Assembly: GCF_964036635.1 (NCBI RefSeq)
Contig: NZ_OZ038524.1
Location: 2,175,001 to 2,239,000 of the forward strand
Origin: Tenacibaculum dicentrarchi
GTDB taxonomy: Bacteria; Bacteroidota; Bacteroidia; Flavobacteriales; Flavobacteriaceae
Length of the DNA: 64,000 bases
Direction of reading: 5' to 3'
The notes beneath the pieces are model-generated. The model saw only the letters and a list, made by a program, of their open reading frames with translations. It did not search any database and was not told the origin of the DNA. Below are positions 36,409 to 45,193 of this stretch, one piece after another (position 1 is the stretch's first letter; each line of letters starts with the position of its first letter). The position numbers and the translations under genes were made by a program.

Positions 36409-36726
36409 ATGGAAAATCAAAATATAACAAATACCCTATCCATTCTTGTTGATAAATTTGACGAAAACTTATACCGAAGATATAATTCTTTAACAGATTA
36501 TTTTTTAATAAGAGAAAACGAAGCTCTTATTAATCAATTTTCAAATATCAAAAGACTTTTAAATAAAGACCCTCGATTTCCTTGGCAAATAATTCAAAAT
36601 AATATTGATGAATTATACAAAAGAGACAATAGTCTTTTAGGAGTAAGAATAGAAATTCTTTTTGAAGATTTAAAAACTGATAAAAATCAATTTAATCCGA
36701 AAATGTATGGAATACCAAGAAATTAG
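36409..36726 (+). CDS. Hypothetical protein
   Basis: This 105-aa protein is soluble and helical, with no recognised family. Notable segments are VDKFDENLYRRYNSLTDYF and DPRFPWQIIQNNIDELYKR. It sits between the HTH gene and the DUF3987 gene and overlaps the latter by 20 nt, so it is probably translated together with them. A role in the replication module is inferred only from position. Confidence 0.65.
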   Translation: MENQNITNTLSILVDKFDENLYRRYNSLTDYFLIRENEALINQFSNIKRLLNKDPRFPWQIIQNNIDELYKRDNSLLGVRIEILFEDLKTDKNQFNPKMYGIPRN

Positions 36727-37990
36727 CGATTTTCCGTATGATATTTTTCCTGATAGAATTGTTAAATTAATTCAAGAAGCAAATGAACATCTTAATTATC
36801 CTGTTGAATATTTTGCAAGCGCAATTTTATGCGCAATATCAAACGCAATAGGAAATTCCCATATATTAAAGTTTAAAGAGGGATTTAATGTAAAATGCAA
36901 TCTATTTTTTGCGTTAGTTGGAAACGCAGGAGATGTAAAAACGCATCCTTTAAATTTAGCTTTTAAACCAATTTCAGAAAAAGAAAAACGAACATATAAA
37001 GAATATATATCTTTATTAAAAGAATACAATTCATTCGATTTAGACGAAAAAAAAACCAAAGAAAAACCGTTATATGTAAAATCATTATTAAATGATTTTA
37101 CACCTGAATCACTTATCAAAATTCATGCAACAAATGGAAAAGGTGTTACCATTGTTGCTGATGAATTATTCGGGTGGATTAATAGTTTCGGACGCTACAG
37201 TAAAAGCTCTGGAGAACAAGAAACTTATTTAAGTCTTTGGAGTGGTAATGCTATTTCAGTAGATAGAAAAGGGGATGAACCTGTTAGATTAGATAATTCT
37301 TTTGTAAATATTATTGGAGGTGTTCAAAAAAAGTTATTACCCGATTTAGCAAAAGATAATAGAAGTAATAACGGTTTTATAGAACGAATGTTATTTGCCA
37401 TAAATAAAAAACCAAAACCTATTATTTGGAGCGATAAAGATATTGATAAATCATTGATGGACGATTATACACATCTACTTAATAAATTAATGGATTTTTC
37501 GTGTATAAATGACCAACCCGAAGAAATGGTTTTAACATCAAAAGCAAAAGAATACTTAATTAAATGGCAAAATACAAAGAGAGTTGAGTATTTTGATTCA
37601 GAAGTTAAAACATCAATTCAAGCTAAATATGAAGTTTATGCTTTAAGATTTGCAATAATACTTCAATTAATATACTGGGGTAGTTTTGGAAGAATTAAAA
37701 ATGAAATAGATTTCTTTATTATTCAATGTTCCATCAGATTAACAGAATATTATTTTGATAACGCAATAAAAGTAAATTCTTTAATGAATAAAAAAGACCC
37801 TTTAACAAAATTAAACGAACAACAACAAAGAATTTATAAAGGTTTAAACACTAAATTTAGAACAGATGAAATTGTTGCATTAGCAAAATTAGAAGGTATT
37901 CCTGAAAGAACTATAAAAGATTTTTTAAGTAAAAATATTAATACTATTTTTAGTAAAATAGAAAGAGGTTTATATCGAAAAATCTATTAA
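36707..37990 (+). CDS. DUF3987 (YfjI-like) protein, putative replicative ATPase of the element
   Basis: This 427-aa protein resembles DUF3987 proteins of integrative elements: FPDRIVKLIQEANEHLNYPVEYFASAIL, followed by a P-loop-like FFALVGNAGDVKTHPLNLAF near residue 70, VTIVADELFGWINSFGRY and FVNIIGGVQKKLLPDLAKDNR-SNNGFIERMLFA. DUF3987 proteins often accompany primases. The loop reads GNAGDVKT, lacking the Gly before Lys of a canonical Walker A, so ATPase activity is uncertain. The C-terminus (EGIPERTIKDFLS) could be a small HTH. Confidence 0.8.
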   Translation: MEYQEISDFPYDIFPDRIVKLIQEANEHLNYPVEYFASAILCAISNAIGNSHILKFKEGFNVKCNLFFALVGNAGDVKTHPLNLAFKPISEKEKRTYKEYISLLKEYNSFDLDEKKTKEKPLYVKSLLNDFTPESLIKIHATNGKGVTIVADELFGWINSFGRYSKSSGEQETYLSLWSGNAISVDRKGDEPVRLDNSFVNIIGGVQKKLLPDLAKDNRSNNGFIERMLFAINKKPKPIIWSDKDIDKSLMDDYTHLLNKLMDFSCINDQPEEMVLTSKAKEYLIKWQNTKRVEYFDSEVKTSIQAKYEVYALRFAIILQLIYWGSFGRIKNEIDFFIIQCSIRLTEYYFDNAIKVNSLMNKKDPLTKLNEQQQRIYKGLNTKFRTDEIVALAKLEGIPERTIKDFLSKNINTIFSKIERGLYRKIY

Positions 37991-37996
37991 TTACCG

Positions 37997-38058
37997 TTGC
38001 ATTACTTGCATTATCTGCACAACCTAAATTTGAAGTGCAACTAATGCAAGTAATGCAA
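37997..38058. repeat. Perfect 17-bp inverted repeat between convergent genes
   Basis: TTGCATTACTTGCATTA (37997-38013) and TAATGCAAGTAATGCAA (38042-38058) are exact complements. GCAC/GTGC extends the stem inward. Each arm also contains the tandem TGCATTACT-type half repeat. No T-tract follows, so it may be a terminator, an origin structure or a resolution site. It sits 7 nt after the DUF3987 stop and 10 nt before the metallopeptidase stop. Confidence 0.65.
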
Positions 38059-38067
38059 TAGGTAAAA

Positions 38068-38775
38068 TTAAGATAAAAGCTTCTCTAATTTTTCTTTTGA
38101 TTTTTTCCAATTAGGTAATTTCTCACCTAATAATTCATAAAAAAATGTACTATGATTATGATATTTAAGATGACAAATTTCATGTATCAAGACGTAATCA
38201 ATACATTCTTTAGGTGCTTTTATAAGTTCTATATTAAGATAAATAGTTCCATCACTAAAACAACTTCCCCATCTATTATTAAACCATTTGTATTTAAGTG
38301 AGGTTTCTTTTTCTGATAATTCTTTAATCAATCCTAATCGACTATTATAAATAGTATTAAAATGAAGAATAGCTTTTGACTTATACCATTCGTTAAGCTG
38401 TTCTTTTATTTTATTTGTTTGGGTTTTATCCTTAGTTTCAATACAGATATAGCCTCTTTTTAATTTTATAGATTTATTATTTGACTCCGTTACTTTTAAT
38501 CGATACATTTTCCCTAAATAAAGATGTCCTTCTCCACTCTGATATGTTTTTTCTGATGTTCGTGGCTGATAATTCAAAAAGAACCTTTTTTGCATAAAAA
38601 TCCATTGTGCTTTCTTCTTTACTTTTTCTATTATCTTTTCTAAAGTAGCATCTAACGGAGCAGAAACAATTACCTCTCCATCAGGATGTACTTTTATTCC
38701 AAGTGTTTTTCGATTCCTATAAATTAATTGAAAATCAATTGTAGAATTACCATATATAATGCGATTAAACTCCAA
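38068..38775 (-). CDS. M48/YgjP-type metallopeptidase of the type I restriction operon
   Basis: This 235-aa DUF45/YgjP-like protein has the zinc motif HEICHLKYHNHS near residue 203 (HExxH plus a downstream His) and SYNNRWGSCF-like KWFNNRWGSCFSDGTIYLN. An N-terminal beta-rich half precedes it. Such genes are frequently found next to hsdR in type I systems, where the role is unknown. Start 38775 lies 4 nt from the hsdR stop, so it is the last gene of the hsd operon. Confidence 0.88.
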   Translation of the reverse strand: MEFNRIIYGNSTIDFQLIYRNRKTLGIKVHPDGEVIVSAPLDATLEKIIEKVKKKAQWIFMQKRFFLNYQPRTSEKTYQSGEGHLYLGKMYRLKVTESNNKSIKLKRGYICIETKDKTQTNKIKEQLNEWYKSKAILHFNTIYNSRLGLIKELSEKETSLKYKWFNNRWGSCFSDGTIYLNIELIKAPKECIDYVLIHEICHLKYHNHSTFFYELLGEKLPNWKKSKEKLEKLLS

Positions 38776-38779
38776 AGTT

Positions 38780-41700
38780 TTATTTATATTTAAAAATTGC
38801 TACTTTCAAACATTCTTCTATTAAATTATCTATTTTATCCCAATCGGCATCTATATCAAATTTCTGATGTAAATCATAAATTACATCACCAAGCTCTATG
38901 TTAATTTTACCTGTTATATCCTCATTTTTATGCCAATCTATTATTTTTTTCTGATTCAAGTAAATGTATTGTTTTACTGTTTTATCAATAGTTAAACTTA
39001 CTTCGATATGAAATGATGTTTTTAACAATGCTATATCATCAAAAATACTTGTACTAAAGTTATAAAATGCTATAGCTACTGTGTTGTTTACTAATTCATC
39101 TGGTACATTTTTTGAATGTCCATTAAAAACTTCGTACTCTTGCTCTTTAGCTCTTTTTAAATATTCTGCTTCGTCTATTCTCTTTTGATGATATGCGGCA
39201 ATAGTTTCTTTAATTAGGTCTGCAAGTTTTCTATAATAAATAGGGTCTTCTTGCATTTTAATATTAATAGCTTTTACAGTTCTACTAGCAATATGGTCTG
39301 CCTGAGCAGCTTTCCCTTTTATTTTTTCAACCTCAGCATCTCTATCTTCTTTATTAAAAATATCAACAAGCTCCGTAATTTTCATTACTTCACCATCTGT
39401 AGTAATGTGTTTATTTATAAGTTTCTGAATCTGTGGTTCAAATTCTTTATAAGCTATATCATCATTATAACGCCTAGTTACATCAACACGTAATTTTAAA
39501 AAGAATTTAGCATCGTGCTTATACATATCAATTTTATTACTGGCTGTTTTTGTAACAAAATCAACAGAAGATAACCCTAATTTTAATAATCTTGCAAACT
39601 GTGAAACCTTTGTATAAAATGTATTTCTTACATCTTCTGGCGATAAATGTTCTTCGTATGCTGTAGGTTCTAAATTTTTACCTTTTAGCGTTTTAAAAAT
39701 ATCCCATAACTCCGAATGTGCTTGTGGTAATTTATCTATTTCATCTTTTATATTCGTTATTGCACCATCTAAATCTTCTTCTTCAAAATTATTAAGGTTA
39801 GAATATGTGCTTAAAGCTGTATCAAGGTTTTCTAAATTACCATAATAATCAACAACATAACCATATTCTTTTCCTGGATATACTCTATTTACACGTGCAA
39901 TTGCTTGTAATAATGTATGCTCTTTAAGTGAACGACATAAATATAAAACAGTATTATTTGGTGCATCAAAACCTGTTAAAAGTTTTGCTACTACAATTAA
40001 TATTTCTGGTATATCACGGCTTTTAAAATCATTTATAATATTTTTTTCATAGGTTTTTAAATCACCATGTTTATCAATCATTGCGTTTAAATACTTATCT
40101 TCTCTACGCTTATCTTCATTTTCATTAAAATAACCATCTTCTGTTCCCTCTCGCTGGTCAGATTGTGTTACCACAACGGCTGAATTTACCATTCCTATAT
40201 CATCAAGATACTCTTTATATAATAAAGCTGTTTTAATGGTGGGTGCTACTAATTGTGCTTTTGGTTTATAATTGTCGTTATGTGTTTGAAAAAAAGTAGT
40301 GTAATGTTCGCTAATATCTAAGGCTCTGGCATAAATTACTTGGTCTGTTTTATTTAACTCATTTACTGTGTTAAATTTTTGTTTCAGTTTTGCTCGTCCT
40401 CTTTTTGTAAGATTATTGCGTTCTGCTAATTTTTCAAAATAAATATTTAAAGGCGCTTCATTTAGCATAATTTGAGTGTGTCTTCCTTCATATAATAAAG
40501 GAACTACAGCACCATCTTCAACAGCATCTTTTACCGTATATGGTTTACCAATATAGCCACCAAATTTAGTAGCAGTACTTTTTTCTTTTTTCATTAAAGG
40601 CGTACCTGTAAATGCTAAAAAACAAGCATTCGGAAATACACGTTGCATACTTACATTAAACGTACCATATTGCGTTCTGTGACCTTCATCAATTAACACA
40701 AAAATATCAGCAGATGTAAATGGCTTTTTGTTATTCTTTACAGTAGCTTCAAATTTATTTATAATAGTAGTTATAATAGCATCATCACTATCTTCTAAAA
40801 GTTCTGCAAGATGCTTTCCTGTTTTAGCCTGACGAACTTCCTTTTTACACTTTTTAAACGTATCTGATATTTGGTCATCAAGGTCAATACGGTCTGTAAC
40901 TAAAATAATTTTCGGATTTAAAATAGTAGCATTTGAAGCCAACATTTGGGCAAGCATCACCATAGTAAGCGACTTACCGCTTCCTTGTGTATGCCATATA
41001 ACACCTCCTTTACGTTTTCCTGTAGTATCTAATTTTGTAACACGATTTATCGTATTATTAACACCAAAATACTGCTGATACCTTGCTACTTTTTTTGTAC
41101 CGTTATCATACAAGGTAAAATTTAGTATCAAATCTAGCAATCGTGCTGGACGACATAAATTATAAATTAACTTGTCTTGTTCGGTTAGCAAGCGTTCTTC
41201 TGTATCAATAGCATCAAAACTTTTGCGTACATACTCCGTTCGTTCTTCAAAAAGCAGATTTTTTTGAGCTTCTTCCAACGATTTATTTTTAAGCGCTTTA
41301 AGTTTTAACCAATAGGCTTTTTCTGTTTCACTTGATGTAAATTGCTCTTTCCATTTTGCCCAAAATTCTTTACTTGTACCTGTTGTAGCATAACTACCAT
41401 CATTAGTAGCAATACTCATTAAAATACTTGAATATACATATAAAGACCTTATTCCATCTTTGGTAAAATTTCTTATATGTTGTTCTATTGCTAATGATAC
41501 GGGAGCTTTTACGCCTGATAACGAAGGGCTTTTACATTCAATTATTACCGTAGGAATACCATTAATAAACAACACTAAATCGGGTCTATAAGTATCTGTT
41601 CTTCCTGTTCTTAATACTGAAAATTCTTCTGTAACATGAAAAATATTATTTGCAGGATTTACCCAATCTATAAAATTTATGGTATGACTTTTTTTATCGC

Positions 41701-42034
41701 CATCAATACTTTGTTCAAAGGCTTTACCTAAGGTAATAAGGTCATAAAAGGTTTTATTTGCATTGATAAAACCATCTTGAATAGGTAAATCTTTTACCGC
41801 TAATACTGCTGAATTAATATTCGCATCTGAAAAAGCATATTCTTTACCTTTACGATTGATAACATTAATTTTTTTTAACTGCTTACGCAATACCTCAGTA
41901 AACAATACTTTCGATTTTCCGCCACGCCATTGCTCTGCTTGTTTTGGGCTTACATATTGGTAACCCATATTTATAAGCAACTGTAATGCGGGTATTTGCG
42001 ATACATTATCTTCTATATACGATGGTGTACTCAT
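38780..42034 (-). CDS. hsdR: Type I restriction enzyme R subunit
   Basis: This 1084-aa protein starts with an HSDR_N nuclease domain, catalytic residues in RPDLVLFINGIPTVIIECKSPS near residue 165. It is followed by a superfamily 2 translocase: Walker A HTQGSGKSLTMVML, LVTDRIDLDDQI, DEAH-like VLIDEGHRTQYG, LAFTGTPLM and LIVVAKLLTGFDAPNNTVLYL. A helical C-terminal domain of about 300 residues binds HsdM. ATP hydrolysis drives DNA translocation until cleavage. It begins 150 nt after the hsdS stop. Confidence 0.95.
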   Translation of the reverse strand: MSTPSYIEDNVSQIPALQLLINMGYQYVSPKQAEQWRGGKSKVLFTEVLRKQLKKINVINRKGKEYAFSDANINSAVLAVKDLPIQDGFINANKTFYDLITLGKAFEQSIDGDKKSHTINFIDWVNPANNIFHVTEEFSVLRTGRTDTYRPDLVLFINGIPTVIIECKSPSLSGVKAPVSLAIEQHIRNFTKDGIRSLYVYSSILMSIATNDGSYATTGTSKEFWAKWKEQFTSSETEKAYWLKLKALKNKSLEEAQKNLLFEERTEYVRKSFDAIDTEERLLTEQDKLIYNLCRPARLLDLILNFTLYDNGTKKVARYQQYFGVNNTINRVTKLDTTGKRKGGVIWHTQGSGKSLTMVMLAQMLASNATILNPKIILVTDRIDLDDQISDTFKKCKKEVRQAKTGKHLAELLEDSDDAIITTIINKFEATVKNNKKPFTSADIFVLIDEGHRTQYGTFNVSMQRVFPNACFLAFTGTPLMKKEKSTATKFGGYIGKPYTVKDAVEDGAVVPLLYEGRHTQIMLNEAPLNIYFEKLAERNNLTKRGRAKLKQKFNTVNELNKTDQVIYARALDISEHYTTFFQTHNDNYKPKAQLVAPTIKTALLYKEYLDDIGMVNSAVVVTQSDQREGTEDGYFNENEDKRREDKYLNAMIDKHGDLKTYEKNIINDFKSRDIPEILIVVAKLLTGFDAPNNTVLYLCRSLKEHTLLQAIARVNRVYPGKEYGYVVDYYGNLENLDTALSTYSNLNNFEEEDLDGAITNIKDEIDKLPQAHSELWDIFKTLKGKNLEPTAYEEHLSPEDVRNTFYTKVSQFARLLKLGLSSVDFVTKTASNKIDMYKHDAKFFLKLRVDVTRRYNDDIAYKEFEPQIQKLINKHITTDGEVMKITELVDIFNKEDRDAEVEKIKGKAAQADHIASRTVKAINIKMQEDPIYYRKLADLIKETIAAYHQKRIDEAEYLKRAKEQEYEVFNGHSKNVPDELVNNTVAIAFYNFSTSIFDDIALLKTSFHIEVSLTIDKTVKQYIYLNQKKIIDWHKNEDITGKINIELGDVIYDLHQKFDIDADWDKIDNLIEECLKVAIFKYK

Positions 42035-42102
42035 AAATTTGGTGTCGTTTTATTTTTTTTCTTTTTCATAGCTTTTGGTAATATTTTTTTGCTTTTTAGG
42101 CA

Positions 42103-42173
42103 TTTATATCGTTTTCCCGACATCGGCAAAATGATTTTATGCATACCATTTTCCCGACAGCGGGAAAATGGTA
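42103..42173. repeat. Two related palindromes between hsdS and hsdR
   Basis: TACCATTTTCCCG (42144-42156) pairs with CGGGAAAATGGTA (42161-42173) around ACAG. A degenerate copy, CGTTTTCCCGACATCGGCAAAATG, precedes it at about 42110-42133. They sit in the 150-nt hsdS-hsdR gap and could form stable mRNA stems limiting hsdR expression, or be REP elements. Confidence 0.55.
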
Positions 42174-42185
42174 GCTATTATAATT

Positions 42186-43433
42186 TTAAAATTTTACACG
42201 TTTTTTTCCTGTTAATAATTGTTGCATTAAGCCTTTTTTCTGATTTTTCAATTGTAATAAATAGGCTTTCTTTTCTGATATTTCAATATCTGATAAATCT
42301 ATTATTTTTGATATTGCTTTTTGTTCGGATAAAGAAGGAACAGTAAGTTTTAAAGCGAAAAACTCATTTATCCCAATATTTAATAATCCGTGAGCTCGTC
42401 CACCTTCTTGTGCTATTTTTGTTAAATTTTTGGTTATCATCCCACCTTCAAAATAGTTTAATAAAAAGTCTGAATCTATATTTTCGTTTGCTTCAAAACA
42501 AATATATAAAGTCGTTACAACAGCTTTTTCTAATGTGTCTAATCGTTTAAAAGCTCCCATAGGATAACCTTTTGAATAACTCTTATTATAAGCAAAATGA
42601 CCTTTCTCAATTAAATAATAACCTGATAAAGTTTTACTCGCAACACGCTTTTTAAAATAATCTTCTTGCCTTACAAATCCACGTTGAGCAGAAATAGTTA
42701 TAACTGTGTCATTTAATTCAGTATTCTTTTTTGTAATTCGATTAGTTACCTCTCCTAATCTCATTTCCTCCCATTCTTCACTAAACCCTGCCAATCGTTT
42801 TTTACCCGATAACAATTCTTGCATAAGCCCTTTTTTACGAAATTGTAATTTTTCTATAAGACTTTGCGTGGTTTCGATAGCTTCATCCCATGTCGATAAG
42901 ATTTTAGCTATTTCTTGTTGCTCTTTTAATGGGGGGATTAAAAGCTTAACTTCAGATAATACAGTTCCATTAGTTAAAGCCCTTGTTGTATATGTACTTT
43001 TTCTAATTATCTCCTTACGAGCATCAAAACCACTAAAACAATATCGTTTAAAATTATTATCAAGTTTTTCACTAAAATCTCTAGCTCTAAGTACAAAACC
43101 ACTAAAAACAGCATTAGGAATCTCTTCAATAACCACAGCAGAGAAAGCAATTTCTTCTACACTCTCTGATGTTCTAGTAAAAAAAACATCACCTTTTTTA
43201 ACACTATATCTTTCTAATTCATTATTATCAACTGTTACTTTACCTTTAACATTTGATAGATTTAAAGCTGTTTCTTTATAAACATCTTTGTAATTGATAA
43301 TTGGTGTACCTTCTCCAAAAAATTTTTTCTCCTTATTTAATCCATTTTTAAATTCAAATATTTCTCCGATTGAAACAATTTTCCATCCGTAAGGTAATTT
43401 TTTTTCTAGCTCCATCTTAATATCCCATTTCAT
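42186..43433 (-). CDS. hsdS: Type I restriction enzyme S subunit
   Basis: This 415-aa specificity subunit has two target-recognition domains (about residues 10-165 and 215-380). Each is followed by a conserved helical region: IPPLKEQQEIAKILSTWDEAIE...QFRKKGLMQELLSGKKRL and PSLSEQKAISKIIDLSDIEI...NQKKGLMQQLLTGKKRV. Each TRD would read one half of a bipartite DNA site. Its start overlaps the hsdM end by 17 nt, indicating coupled translation. It forms M2S1 methylase with HsdM. Confidence 0.93.
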   Translation of the reverse strand: MKWDIKMELEKKLPYGWKIVSIGEIFEFKNGLNKEKKFFGEGTPIINYKDVYKETALNLSNVKGKVTVDNNELERYSVKKGDVFFTRTSESVEEIAFSAVVIEEIPNAVFSGFVLRARDFSEKLDNNFKRYCFSGFDARKEIIRKSTYTTRALTNGTVLSEVKLLIPPLKEQQEIAKILSTWDEAIETTQSLIEKLQFRKKGLMQELLSGKKRLAGFSEEWEEMRLGEVTNRITKKNTELNDTVITISAQRGFVRQEDYFKKRVASKTLSGYYLIEKGHFAYNKSYSKGYPMGAFKRLDTLEKAVVTTLYICFEANENIDSDFLLNYFEGGMITKNLTKIAQEGGRAHGLLNIGINEFFALKLTVPSLSEQKAISKIIDLSDIEISEKKAYLLQLKNQKKGLMQQLLTGKKRVKF

Positions 43434-44931
43434 TAAGATAAACCTCCATTTGAGATTCTACTTGGTTTAATTTTTCTTTTAATGCAACTATTTCTTTTTG
43501 GGTTTCTGCAATATTTACAGGTTCTTCTTCTACAAAAGTATCAACGTATCTTGGTATGTTTAAGTTGTAATCGTTTTCTTTTATTTCTTCTAGCGTTGCA
43601 ACGTAGCTGTATTTGTCAACGGTTTTCCATTCAGAAAAGGTGTTGTAAATTTTGTTTACATCTTCTTCTCTAAGTTTATTTTGGTTTTTTCCATTTTCAA
43701 AACCGTTACTAGCATCAATAAATAAGATGTCTGTATTAGTTCCTTTATTTTTATCAAAAATTAAAATAGATGCAGGAATCCCCGTACCAAAAAATAAGTT
43801 TGCTGGTAAACCTATAACGGCTTTTAAAAGATTTTCGTCAATCAGTTGTTTTCTTATTTTCCCTTCACTACTTCCACGGAATAACACACCATGAGGCAAT
43901 ATAACTCCCGCTTTTCCATGCTGGTTTAGGGTTTCTATCATGTGCGTAATAAAGGCGTAATCACCTTTACTTTTTGGCGGTACACCTCTATGAAAACGCC
44001 CATACCTGTCTGATGAAGCGTCTTCTGCTCCCCATTTGTCTAAAGAAAATGGCGGATTTGCTACAACGACATCAAATTTCATTAAGGTATCATTTTCCAC
44101 TAATTTAGGCGAATTAATCGTGTCACCCCATTGGATATTTGCATTATCCATTTCATGCAAAAACATATTCATACGAGCCAGCGCATAAGTAGAACCGTTT
44201 ACTTCTTGTCCGTTTAAAGATACGTTTGTATTTCCAACTTCTTTGGCAACTTTAAGCAATAATGAACCAGAACCACAAGTTGGGTCAGCAATACGGTCTC
44301 CCGCCTTTGGTTCTACTAATTTTGCTAATAATACTGATACTTCTGATGCTGTATAAAATTCTCCTGCTTTTTTTCCTGCACCAGCGGCAAAGTTTGAAAT
44401 TAAATATTCGTACGCATCACCAATAACATCATTTCCCTCAAGATTTGAAGGTCTTAAATCTAGGTCTTGAAAATCTTTTAAAAGATGCTGTAAACGTCTA
44501 TTTCTGTCTGTTACTTGCCCTAAATTGGCTTCACTATTATAATCAATATTACGGAATACCTTTTCTAGTTTGGTTCTATTTGCTTCTTCTAAAGCTTCTA
44601 AACCTATATTTATAATATCTCCAAGATTATTTTCATTACGTTGAGAATACAAATAGTCAAAAGATGCTTTTTCAGGCAATGCAAAACGTTCATGTTTAAG
44701 AGCTCTATCAATTCTATCCTGATTTCCTTTGTATTTAATTTCGTAGGCTTCTTTTTTCTCTTTATTTACATCTGAAATGTATTTAATAAAAAGCATTGTA
44801 AGTATGTAGTCTTTGTATTGTCCTGCATCTATTGTTCCTCTAAAGGTGTCGCAGGCTTTCCAAACTTTATTATTTATATCTTGTTTTGATAATTTAACTT
44901 TACTTGTGTGTGACTCTATTAATTTACTCAT
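43417..44931 (-). CDS. hsdM: Type I restriction enzyme M subunit (N6-adenine methyltransferase)
   Basis: This 504-aa protein has an N-terminal HsdM_N helical domain (VWKACDTFRGTIDAGQYKDYIL) followed by the N6-adenine methylase domain: SAM motif IADPTCGSGSLLLKVAKEV and catalytic DVVVANPPFSLDKWG. It methylates the sequence chosen by HsdS to protect host DNA. It is the first gene of the hsdM-hsdS-hsdR-peptidase operon, preceded by a hairpin and a small RNA candidate. Confidence 0.95.
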   Translation of the reverse strand: MSKLIESHTSKVKLSKQDINNKVWKACDTFRGTIDAGQYKDYILTMLFIKYISDVNKEKKEAYEIKYKGNQDRIDRALKHERFALPEKASFDYLYSQRNENNLGDIINIGLEALEEANRTKLEKVFRNIDYNSEANLGQVTDRNRRLQHLLKDFQDLDLRPSNLEGNDVIGDAYEYLISNFAAGAGKKAGEFYTASEVSVLLAKLVEPKAGDRIADPTCGSGSLLLKVAKEVGNTNVSLNGQEVNGSTYALARMNMFLHEMDNANIQWGDTINSPKLVENDTLMKFDVVVANPPFSLDKWGAEDASSDRYGRFHRGVPPKSKGDYAFITHMIETLNQHGKAGVILPHGVLFRGSSEGKIRKQLIDENLLKAVIGLPANLFFGTGIPASILIFDKNKGTNTDILFIDASNGFENGKNQNKLREEDVNKIYNTFSEWKTVDKYSYVATLEEIKENDYNLNIPRYVDTFVEEEPVNIAETQKEIVALKEKLNQVESQMEVYLNEMGY

Positions 44932-44946
44932 TTTGTTTTCTTTTTA

Positions 44947-44973
44947 AAAGAGCGGTAAATAATACCGCTCTTT
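44947..44973 (-). terminator. Terminator after the half hsdS
   Basis: AAAGAGCGGTA and TACCGCTCTTT form an 11-bp stem with loop AATAA. On the minus strand it is followed by TTTTAAAAAG. It lies 220 nt past the half-hsdS stop and only 16 nt before the hsdM ATG, so it could also sit in an hsdM leader. Confidence 0.6.
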
Positions 44974-45087
44974 ATTTGATGTATTAAATATTTAAAAATA
45001 CACGCTATATTTTCGGAATAGCCTGTGTAAGTCCGAGTCTAAATATCCTTATTTTGATATGTGATAAGATTGGTATATTTTTGTTTT

Positions 45088-45186
45088 TCCACAAACATTG
45101 TTTTTATCAGTTCGGTGACAAGCCACTGAGTGTAAACAATACCAACTTAAAGTCTTTAATTCGACCAGTTTTAAAGACTTTTTTTT
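45088..45186 (+). ncRNA. Candidate small RNA between hsdM and the half hsdS
   Basis: A plus-strand -7 box TATTTTTG (45076-45083) precedes a roughly 100-nt stretch without an ORF. It ends in a classical intrinsic terminator: 11-bp stem AAAGTCTTTAA/TTAAAGACTTT (45149-45159, 45171-45181) and a run of eight T (45179-45186). No plus-strand gene precedes this terminator. An internal stem ATTGTTT/AAACAAT (45097-45103, 45134-45140) encloses CAGT-GG/CC-ACTG around TGACAAG. A longer alternative pairs TTGGTAT (45070-45076) with ATACCAA (45139-45145). It is antisense to the spacer of the minus-strand hsd genes. Confidence 0.4.
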
Positions 45187-45193
45187 ATGTCTT

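Noticed and set aside
44997-45190. Structured RNA as a tracrRNA
   Set aside because: There is no Cas9 or Cas12 gene and no repeat-like anti-repeat in the window.
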